Assembly: GCA_958450365.1 (NCBI GenBank)
Contig: CAUEEP010000753.1
Location: 677,413 to 741,412, forward strand
DNA from: Mesorhabditis belari
Taxonomy: Eukaryota > Nematoda > Chromadorea > Rhabditida > Rhabditidae
Length of the DNA: 64,000 nt
Direction: 5' to 3'
Shown here: piece after piece, positions 55,701 through 64,000 of the stretch
Layout: each line of letters starts with the position of its first letter
How positions within the stretch are numbered: the stretch's first letter is position 1
Translations under genes and position numbers: made by a program
The notes under the pieces: generated by a model
What the model saw: the letters and a program-made list of their open reading frames with translations, nothing else
Told to the model about the DNA's origin: nothing
Databases searched by the model: none

Positions 55701-58700
55701 TTCCTAGAAATGCTAGTATAATATTTTTCTTAAAACCCAGTTATCCAAAACGAAATTGAGCCTTATCGCGCACTTTTTTTCGAAACTAATGCTAGTATTC
55801 AACGATCGATAAACTAATAGAACTAATAGAATTGATTTTTAATGACTTTTCCTGGTTTCCTGAACTTTTCTTTGTTTCACTTCGACTTGATGCTATTTCT
55901 GAAGCAAATTTCCTGAAATAGCTTTCTGAAGCAACTTTCCAGAAAAGCCATTTCATTTACTTACTATCAGAAATTCTTCAGTACTCCGGCTCTCTTCGTT
56001 CACCTATTTCATCGAAAACAACTTCTTAAGACCTCAATTCTTCTCACAGTCAGAAATTCTTCAATACTTTCTGACCATTTTTTTTTTAATGAGCTTTAAA
56101 ACAAAAACAAAAAAAAGTGAACTGTTGAATCAATTTCTCCTATTTTTCTCATAAGTTTAAACATATTCAGCCTAATTTTTGTTTTCTATTTTACGCTAAC
56201 TTTGAAACAAATCAGATTACGATAGTTTAAGTTAAAAAAAATCAAAAGTTTGAGAAAAATGACGTCAAAAAAACGTCAATTCGATTGCGCAATCGAATTG
56301 ACGCAACTTTTGAGAAAACTTTTACACTTTTACACTTTTACAAAGAATTTAATTGGAAACTTTTTTTTTTAAATGGGTTTTTAATAGGTTTTTTGATTGA
56401 CTTATTGATTGTTTATATTGATTTTTTTGATTTATTTGATTTGTTTTTAAATTTAGACGTCTATTCAACGAATGACTCCCGTTTTGCCACGATTGGAGCG
56501 ATGTGCGGGTCGATGGAAATTGAAGAAAGATGGGGAAAATCGGAAAACGATCGTCGATCCGGATGTGAGATTGCCAACAGATGATCTACAAACGGAACAA
56601 GAAGAAGGACCAAAGGTGGGGAAAAGGACTTTTTCTTTGGGTGCTTTACGGTTAACGGAAGGGTCGACTTTACGGTCGACTCTTTGACCATTTTTCAGCC
56701 CGATTTTTGTTAATAACTTTTGATAAAACAAATAGTTTCTGAAAGTTGACATTCTAAGCTATCTAAATCTTATTAAAACTTCCTGATCTGACAAGTTTAA
56801 GGTGCTTAAAAATGAGCTGCAAGTTGGCGAAAAAAAAATGGCCCACGCCGTTTAGTGTAAAGCATCTTTGCTTGAATGAAATTCGGCTTTTAACGTGATT
56901 ATGACAGATTGAATTTTTTAATTTGGTGAATTTTTAAAAAAAGTTTATAAACTTTATCAAATTGATATGAAGAATGAATCTTTTACAGTAAATTTTTAGT
57001 TGTTTACGATAAATTTATTAGATTATTAGGGAGTGGGACAAATGCGACCTTTTTTGCGCACCTTTTTTTCCGCGCCTGGCCCATTAGCGCACCTTTTTTC
57101 GCGTTTTAAAAAAGCTCTAAAAGCTGATATTAATCAATTTCTATTCCAAATGTTGTTTTTCTAGGTAATGTGAGGGTGTCGAATTCAAATTTTGACATAA
57201 CAGAGAGCGTGGAACCAATTTGAAAGACAAAACGGCTAGATCAATGAAACAAATGAAAGCTAGATCAAATTACAGAATATTGTCGATTTTTCTCTTTGTA
57301 TAACTCGGTCCGTTTGTTTCCACAAGCTCTGATATGTCAAAATTTCGATTCTACGCCCTAAAATTACCTAGAAAAACAACTTTTGGAATAGAAATTGGTT
57401 AATATTAGCTTTTTAGAGCTTTTTTAAAACGCGAAAAAAGGTGCGCTAATGGGCAAGGTGCGCAAATGTCCGGGTGCGCAAAAAAAGGTCGCATTTGTCC
57501 CACTCCCATCTTTTGCAGTAAATTTTTAGTTGTTTACGATAAATTTATTGGATTATTAAGAGATAGATTACCTAAGATTACCTATCGTAAACTAATAGAA
57601 GAAGCCCCCTTTCGTACAGTCGCGTAGTCGATAAATTTTGTTTACAAAATCATTTTTTTTCTCAACCCCCAGATTTTTTCTAACTATTTTTTTGGTATTA
57701 AAAGATAGTTGAATTCAAGGACTATCGATTGTCACCCAAGCGCAAATTGTAGCAAAAAAGCGGCGCCGAGAACGAAGCACTTGTCGTAATTGCGTCGTAG
57801 CGTCGCAAACGTAATTATGGAGAAAGGGCTTCTATTAGGTAATTTGGTAATTTGCAGTATTTATGGTAATTTGCATATTACCTAATAATATTTATATAAA
57901 GCATTTGCTATTCAGCTAATCGCTTAATTTAGCTCACCGTACGAGATGCGCTGATCAATCGCCAAAAGGAGTCGATGTTCAAAAATCCATTGATTATCAA
58001 GTTTGTGTTTTTTGAATTGGCTTGTTAAAATGTGAGATTTAGGAGAACGGAACTAATTCAAACGTTGATTTCGCTTCATGAGAATTATCGACAAAGTGTC
58101 ACTGATCAACAATCACATTTCTTGCAAGGTGGAAAACCGGGAACACTCATTCGGTTGCAAAATGCCGGTTTGTGACTTTAAAATTGGTTAAATGTTATCG
58201 AAAGTTTAGCTGAAATTCATGATCAACCTGTTAGCATGATGGGAATGTACGAGGAATATATCAAGGAGTTGACGGTTCGTTTTGTGATCGTTTTATGTTG
58301 CGATCGTTAGCGTTACGATCGTTAACGTTGCGATGGTTTTACATTGCGATCGTTAACGTTGCGATCGTTAGCATTACGATCGTTAACGTTGCGATCGTTA
58401 GCGTTGCGATCGTTAACGTTGCGATCGTTAGCGTTGCGATCGTTAACGTTGCGATCGTCAGCATTACGATCGTTTTACGTTGCGATCGCTAGCATTACGA
58501 TCGTTTTACGTTGCGATCGCTAGCATTACGATCGTTAGCATTACGATCGTTAACGTTGCGATCGTTTTACGTTTTTTTTAATTAATGATTTAGGTACTTA
58601 TTTAAACTTTAACATTTAGAATGCCGGCTTTCGACCCCGAGAAATCGATGGTGGATCGACATCGGTTGGCTTTGGAAATCCTTTCGCCAAGAAGAATTTG

Positions 58701-59945
58701 GGCAACTTTGGAGTGGATGAGGTGATGGAAAGCCCGAATACTGGAACCGGATCGTCAAAAGATCCCACACAACAGAGAAGGGAGAAAATCGGGAAATTCG
58801 ATCGACAACACCGACATCGAACAAGGAAAACGGGACCCCTGCCATGGAATGCGTTGAAGAGTTGGAGGTGAGATTTTTATAAGCAATTTTAATTGACTTT
58901 ATTCACCCATTTAAAAGATTGTAAACTAAAAACAGCTTTTAAGTCATTCATTGACTAGATTGAGCTGCTCAGAGACTTAAAAGTTCACTAATTTTCAACT
59001 TTCAAATTCAAATTTTTAAATTTAAAAGTCATTTAGCCTTTAATGCATTGAAATTGGTGTCTAGCTTTGGCTGGGGTTTTGATTTACATTTGTTTTTTTT
59101 TGCTGTATTAAAGTTGTTTTATTTACAATTCTGATTTAGGGAGCGCCGAAAAACAATCAGCGATCGATCGTCAATTGTCTCCGATATCTCGTATACGTCT
59201 GATGTCACTGATACGGATGTTGAAATGGAGGAAACATCTTCTATGGATTCTGTGGAGGTTTGCTAAACTCTGAAACTTAAATATGTTCTTTTTAGACGAA
59301 TGGGAAAAGATCATTGTCTGGATTGGAAGAAAATGGAGTGGTTAGTTTTTAAGTGATGCAATGTTTAGTAAATGGCAACTTTTTAGTTGTCACCAGATGA
59401 AGATGAACAGGATCATACACCTTCATCACCGAAGAAAATCGCACTGGAACGACGATCGAGTACAGAGAATGGATCAATGAGAAGAAGCTCGATACAACAA
59501 GGGTCATCAAGAAGAAAAGAACGATTAGAAGACGCTGAATTAAGAGATGCTTTGACGAAAGCGACCGAGATTGTCAAGAAAGCGTCATATGGTAAATTTT
59601 GTTGAGATATTAAATGACTCAAAGATCAAATAGATTGCTGTAAAACTTTTTTTTATAATGACGACGACATGTCATTCTTCTAATAGAGGTTTTTAATTAA
59701 GTACGCTTGCAAAATATTAGCTTATCAGCACAAAGTATTGCGTTGATTCACGAGTGACTCGTTTAGGCCGATTCAACATCGAAGAAACAACAAAGAAAGT
59801 CTCGACGATTGCCTATTCTCTGCACGATCGACACCGAATCGTCGCATATGCCGCAAGAACAGCTGATCAGTGCAAGAGAAACGATTTGGCCAAAGCGTTG
59901 CTGAAAGAGGAAGATCATCTTGTTAAGCAAATCTTAAAGTTATAG
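49749..59945 (+). CDS. INTS6: Integrator complex subunit 6 (INTS6/DICE1, worm dic-1)
   Basis: Twenty-four exons join in one frame to 912 residues plus TAG (human INTS6 is 887): 49749-49859, 49934-50005, 50771-50889, 51083-51203, 51338-51412, 51675-51780, 51969-52076, 52605-52651, 52695-52789, 52917-52998, 53036-53140, 53189-53332, 53486-53569, 54935-55096, 55161-55256, 56457-56615, 57933-58000, 58043-58167, 58210-58274, 58620-58867, 59140-59257, 59296-59340, 59387-59591, 59767-59945. The protein opens with a von Willebrand A domain (MTILLFLVDTSASM, with DxSxS). Later it has FRWDQRVFSVVLRLP, IYIKNSGAIPQIHWPFPESF, HEGLGKPFGYLKVASTLQSV, LPYNYPALLPL, YLKTVPLYYLV and GFGNPFAKK, all INTS6 landmarks, and the C-terminal helical domain. 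INTS6 is part of the phosphatase/backbone side of Integrator, which processes snRNA 3' ends and ends early transcription. Introns 13, 15 and 16 carry repeats. Confidence 0.95.
53792..54520. mobile_element. Foldback element in INTS6 intron 13
   Basis: About 200-bp inverted arms (ATTATGAAAACTCGATTTTT, GAAACACAGTGCTACGCTTT, AATTTCTCCGATCAATTTCA) flank about 310 bp of unrelated AT-rich DNA without coding capacity. Confidence 0.88.
54581..54854. mobile_element. MITE with CTACCGTAAATACTGTA ends in INTS6 intron 13
   Basis: Terminal CTACCGTAAATACTGTA and TACAGTGTTTACGGTAG are inverted with one mismatch. Inside, GCGTTGCGTAGTCTAGCG and GCGACTACGCGATTGTACG are subterminal inverted motifs shared with other repeats in the window (e.g. 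28.95, 57.62 kb). Confidence 0.82.
55455..55715. repeat. 20-bp repeat CTCTAAAGCTATCTAGGAAT in INTS6 intron 15
   Basis: About 13 degenerate units. A short AATAGAATAGAAAGAAAG repeat precedes it at 55335-55395. Confidence 0.88.
56979..57560. repeat. ~52-bp direct repeats flanking the second GTGGGACAAATGCGACC element
   Basis: 56979-57028 and 57509-57560 both read ATCTTTTRCAGTAAATTTTT, then TTGTTTACGATAAATTTATT and GATTATTA. They are far longer than a normal transposon target-site duplication. Confidence 0.88.
57029..57507. mobile_element. Palindromic element, GTGGGACAAATGCGACC family, copy 2
   Basis: In INTS6 intron 16. Termini GGGAGTGGGACAAATGCGAC are perfectly inverted. Arms of about 190 bp share AAGGTGCGCAAA, GGTGCGCTAATGGGC and CTATTCCAAATGTTGTTTTT. 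The ~95-bp centre is unrelated to copy 1. Confidence 0.9.
57588..57838. mobile_element. MITE-like element with TAATAGAAG ends
   Basis: TAATAGAAGAAGCCCCCTTT at the left and AAAGGGCTTCTATTA at the right are inverted. It includes GTACAGTCGCGTAGTCGATA. In INTS6 intron 16. Confidence 0.6.
58290..58575. repeat. 15-bp minisatellite GCGATCGTTAACGTT in INTS6 intron 19
   Basis: About 18 units, GCGATCGTTAACGTT / GCGATCGTTAGCGTT / ACGATCGTTAGCATT. Each unit carries the palindrome CGATCG, and many carry GTTAAC. Confidence 0.93.
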
Positions 59946-60045
59946 TTGACATATCAATGTGTTTAGGATGCTCACTTGTTATTTTCATAAATACCTACAC
60001 ATTTGACATGTTAATTATGGCTTTAAGTCTGTGGCAAAATTTAAC

Positions 60046-60845
60046 TTTACGGTATGATCGAGATTTTTAACGAAATCTGGTTTTTATGTTTTCCCCCATA
60101 CCTGAATGCACAAAAAATATAAGATTATGAGGGGGGAAGCGTTTTTAGAGAAAGAAAAATGAAACGAACTGTCAGACGGTAAAGTGCACTCACATTAAGT
60201 GCACTTTACGGTCTGATCGAGCTTTAACGAGATCGGTCATGCGCATTCCTAAAGAAAAACATTAGTAAATGAAAAATAAGTCATAAGAAATGAAATGAAA
60301 AGTCGTAAGTTAAAAGAAATGCAATAAAATGTAAAAATGAAAGTAAAGGTTATCGAATGTGGTGGAAAATGGGACCATCACGGTTGCGCCGCGAAAATTG
60401 CGCGTGACCCAAAAACGAAATTTGAGCATAAGAAATTTGCGCCAAAATACCAGAAGCGAAAATTGCGCTGCCGAATTTTGCGCTGCGAAATTTGCGCCGC
60501 AAGACCAGCAGCGAAAATTGGTCTTTCGGTGCAATTTTCGTTTTTGACTTGCGGCGCAATCGTGATGGTTCCTGAAAAATGAAAATTTGGAAGCATGATT
60601 AAATGTAAATTAAGTTTCAAATGCTAACTTCTTGCAAATGCTAATTTTTTTCAAATTCTAATTTTCACCCTAGACCGTAAAGTGGACTTAATTTGCGTTC
60701 ACTTTACAGTCTGACGGTTTTTTCATTTTTCTTTCTCTAAAAACGTTTCGTCCTCATAATTTTGTTTTTTATGCATTCTCGCATCAGAGAGAACATAAAA
60801 ACCAGGCTTGGTTTGGATTCTCGATCAAAGCGTAAAGTTGAATTT
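60046..60845. mobile_element. Foldback element downstream of INTS6 with a nested palindrome
   Basis: Outer arms of about 180 bp are inverted (TTTTTAGAGAAAGAAAAATG, CAGACGGTAAAGTGCACT, TTTTATGTTTTC). At 60371-60574 a second inverted pair, GGACCATCACGGTTGCGCCG and its complement, encloses repeated GCGAAAATTGCGC and TTTGCGCCGC motifs. Confidence 0.85.
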
Positions 60846-61503
60846 AGCCAAGTCTATTTGTTTTTGTTTTTTTAGCTCTTGTTTTAGCACGGGTGCTATC
60901 TTTTCTCATTCGGGTATTTCCATGTTCACGTTGTTGGGGTTTCTCCTTTCTCCTTTTTTTTTTTTGTTTGATGATGACTCAATTTCGTTCAGTACCGGTA
61001 TTATTATTTATATCTTTCATTGTAAATTTTTAAATGTTAGCTCGTTTATCAATTATATTTTTATGTTTATCAATTATATATTTTTTTGGGTATTTGATAG
61101 ATTTTTGCTGAATTTAGTCTAGTAAAGGCTTTTTTAAGAATTGTCAAATTGTAGTCAAATTTGAAGTGTTTTTTGTAAGAGTTTTCTCTGAATTACGGCA
61201 AAAATCTATCAAATTTTTAATTATTCGAGTAAAACCAAAAAGCAAATTTGTATCTTTTGTTTGAGAACTCACGTAAATCTAAAGTTTGGCTTGGTTGTAC
61301 TCAAAAGTATAACATTGCGGTTGTTTCAGTGCTTCGACACGAAATTCTTATCTGATCTTCCTTAGTATTTATGTGCAAAATTTTCCAATAAACATTAATT
61401 TCAAGAATCACATTTTGAAATGAATTGGTTTTTGCCATTAAAATATAAAAATCTTGTGTAGATTTGAGCTTTTCCTTTTTGAGTTGTTATTTTGCAGTTT
61501 TAG
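60846..61503. other. Upstream region of mrpl-51
   Basis: T-rich DNA, no gene. GTTATTTTGCAG ending at 61497 is an acceptor-like sequence six bases before the mrpl-51 ATG and could be a trans-splice site. Confidence 0.4.
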
Positions 61504-64000
61504 ATGTTGTTATGCACAACGTCGTCGAGATCGATTTGGCCAAGTGCTTCTGCGTTGACTAGTGTCGTTTCGCTTCAACGATCCCTTCACGATCGATCAT
61601 CTGTGCCGAGAGTTGTCGATGATCATGAAAAGAGTCGCTGGAAGGTTGGTGAATTGGTGTTATCAGTTTCAGAGCGTTAATAGTAACACAGGTTCTATTT
61701 TTCACGACCTTTTTGTCGTTTTTTTGAATACCTTTAATACATTAAAGACCAAATGGTCTTTAATGTATTTAATGTAAATTTGGCTAATTTATTGTATTAG
61801 GGTCAAGGGAATGAAACCAGCGCTCACATATCTTTCCAAAAATAAAAACATTGCAAGTTTCAGCCAATAAGTGTTGTATATTATTAAAAAGCCCTGAATC
61901 TCTTATACAAAATAGTGCAAAAAGATTTTGAATTGGATTGATTATTGGGGAGTTGGGTGTTAAAAAGTAACCGCAGGTCGAGTCTCAACCTGGGCACCTG
62001 CGCCTGCTCTTTCAAAAACGCCGAAATCTTTCTCGAATCTTTCTCGAACTCACCAAGAAAGTCGAACATTCTCGAGTAAATCGATTTCACCCATGCATCC
62101 CTTGTGTAATTGGCTTGCTCCACATAACTCCATAACAATTGCATATTTATCGTTTCCTGTTTATTTCCCCAACGAGATTCCATTCGTCTAAACATAATCG
62201 TTTAGGAAAATGTTTCATTTTTAGGCTGGAAATGAAAGCAGTGCTTATCCTTTCAAAAATAAAAAGATTGCAAGTCTCAGCCAATAAGTGTTGTATACTA
62301 TTAAAAAGCCCCGAATCTCTTATACAAAATAGTGTAAAAGGATTTTGAATTCGATTGATTGTTGGGGAGTTGGGCGTTAAAAAGTAACCGCAGGTCGAGT
62401 CTCAACCTGGGCACCTGCGCCGGCTGATAACTATTGCTTTCACGGATCTTTTCGCTTGAAAATTTTCCAGTATCTTAAGGATATCAATTACTCAATATTT
62501 ATGCCAAAATTCAAATGATCAGCTTTGATGCTATCGAGATATGAAAATCCAAAGTTGAAAGTAGCCGTTTTTGGCCTAAAAACAAAGATTTAGATTTAGA
62601 AAGACAAAGATTCGAAAAACAAAGATTTAGCTCTAGAAGACGAACAAACAGAAGAAGTTCTTTTCTTTTATGTGATTTTGAAATGACTTTAATTGACGGC
62701 ATTTTCTAACGGAAAACCCGGGCATGGTTATTACCAGAAACACATTTTCCAGAAAATGGTAATTTTTGATCTTTCAAATTAAAAGTCACCCAAGTCTTCA
62801 ATAATCAATCGAATTCAAAATCTTTTTGCACTATTTTGTAGAGAAGATTCAGGGCTTTTTAATAGTATACAACACGCTTTAGCTGAGACTTGCAACTTTG
62901 GACTTTATTTTTGGAAAGATATATGAGCGCTGGTTTCATTCCCTTGACCATAATATTTACCATTCTGATTCACTGACTAGTCTGAATGAAGTTTTGCTGA
63001 TTCTAAAAAGTATTGAATGACTCGAGTTGAAAATTTTAAAAAGCGAAGTTTTAAAATGAGTCAAAATTTCAAGTTTTAAAAGTTTAGCATACTTGAAACT
63101 AGATTTTATGTATCACAAAGCTTTGACTAAATCATTAAAGGAAACAGAAGAAAAACGAAAGAAGCTATTCCAATATTTTCTTTTTATTTTGTTTTTTTAG
63201 GTGAAAGATGTTGGCTACAACTTCAGATATCATCAAAATGGAATCGAGCAATTGCCGAGAATTCCAGGGTCGGTTAGCTTAGATACGATCGATTCCGTTT
63301 CTGTAAACATTGATCTTTAAGCGTTGATCTATTTTTATGATTTTAGATGCCGCGTTCCTGTTCAACGACCACATTACAAGGAACGTGATACTTGGCGAGA
63401 ATCACAAGCACGGTGAGATTTAGAATCCTTAATTGATTTTCATAAACTAGTTCTTTTCAGGTTTGGCCAGAATGACTACATTGACCTGCTGGGAGACGGA
63501 AGCATTCATCCGGCTCAATTACAGGTAAATTTTCATTATTTTAGTTTTTTTTTTTTCAAATTGCAAGATCAAATTTAGTATCACGTGCCGGTTTGGCTAC
63601 GCGGATTTCCGGGACAACACCGGGCGAATGAGCTGGTTAAATTGATTCACTATCGAAATCTTTACAAGGAGAAGTTGCAAGTGAGTAACGTTGATTTATC
63701 GTAATTATCGTAATTTCAACTTTAGAACAATTCCCCACGTAGATGGCACGATTTGCAGAAGAGGATCAAGTACTTGTTGATGTATCACAACTACAATAAA
63801 CAGGTACGTTGGCTTTAAACAGGTAAACAATGGTTACCTGTTTTTATAAACAGGTAACCATTGGCGCACGATGGTTTTTATTCGTGAATCGTGTGTGCTT
63901 TCTTAAAATAGCGAATAAATTTCTTAAAATAGTGAATAAATTTCTTAAAATAAATTTCATATTTAAAAACCCCTGCTCATATTTTCAATTTTTAGGATGA
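61504..64000 (+). CDS. mrpl-51: Mitochondrial ribosomal protein L51 (mL51), 3' end beyond window
   Basis: Exons 61504-61644, 63201-63268, 63347-63412, 63461-63524, 63579-63680, 63726-63803 and from 63996 on keep one frame. The first exon encodes a Ser/Arg-rich mitochondrial presequence (LLCTTSSRSIWPSASALTS). Then follow KVKDVGYNFRYHQNGIEQLP, RFGQNDYIDLLGD, VPVWLRGFPGQHRANELVKL and RRWHDLQKRIKYLLMYHNYN, the hallmarks of animal MRPL51, a subunit of the large mitochondrial ribosomal subunit. The final exon starts five bases before the window end. The 1.56-kb first intron contains a TIR element. I chose ATG 61504 because it gives an open presequence and joins in phase; the nearby ATG at 61512 is in another frame and stops at once. 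Confidence 0.88.
61801..62949. mobile_element. TIR element in mrpl-51 intron 1
   Basis: GGTCAAGGGAATGAAACCAG and its complement are the ends, and the inverted repeats continue about 150-190 bp (GCGCTCACATATCTTTCCAA, AAAAAGCCCTGAATCTCTTA). A third copy of the same arm sits in direct orientation at about 62215-62425, together with the adjacent GTAACCGCAGGTCGAGTCTC and CAACCTGGGCACCTGCGC block. A minus-strand frame of 103 codons (62195-61884) covers part of the interior, without recognised homology. Confidence 0.85.

Overview
This is nuclear DNA from a nematode, probably a rhabditid (clade V) roundworm. The protein-coding genes are broken by many short introns. Several start codons sit a few bases after a splice-acceptor-like TTTCAG or TTTTAG, as expected for spliced-leader trans-splicing. 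Two genes are 200 bp apart on one strand like a nematode operon, and a kilobase of degenerate TTAGGC (the nematode telomere hexamer) lies inside the window. I cannot name the species.

Layout. 0.1-8 kb is a compact conserved block: the 3' part of an RSPRY1-type RING/SPRY gene, then a complete RTCB tRNA ligase gene (505 codons) that carries a near-copy of one of its exons in the next intron. 8-43 kb is repeat-rich accessory DNA. It holds three tandem genes for small secreted saposin-like proteins (12.6-14.6, 18.2-19.9 and 21.4-22.8 kb) and one 14.7-kb gene for a predicted type I membrane protein with cysteine-rich (ET-module/Ly6-like) repeats (28.7-43.4 kb). Around and inside these genes are about thirty minisatellites, mostly with 10-15 bp units; tRNA-like sequences; decayed mariner/Tc1 transposases; a nearly complete Merlin element with its target-site duplication; several foldback elements; and the interstitial telomere-like array.

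43-64 kb returns to conserved genes: a minus-strand pair CCDC86 then ETFRF1/LYRM5 (probable operon), a 24-exon Integrator subunit 6 gene (912 codons), and the first six exons plus the start of a seventh of a mitochondrial ribosomal protein L51 gene that runs off the right edge. Their larger introns and spacers contain palindromic TIR elements. Two of these belong to one family (termini GTGGGACAAATGCGACC), and both are flanked by unusually long direct repeats.

The conserved genes cover RNA ligation (RTCB), snRNA processing (Integrator), nucleolar and mitochondrial functions. They do not form a pathway together, apart from the likely co-transcription of CCDC86 and ETFRF1. The saposin-like cluster and the cysteine-rich receptor-like gene look like lineage-specific extracellular or surface proteins. 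A hand count shows a strong split in 3' splice sites: conserved genes use mostly TAG acceptors and accessory genes mostly CAG. All exon boundaries were read by eye; no transcript data or searches were available.
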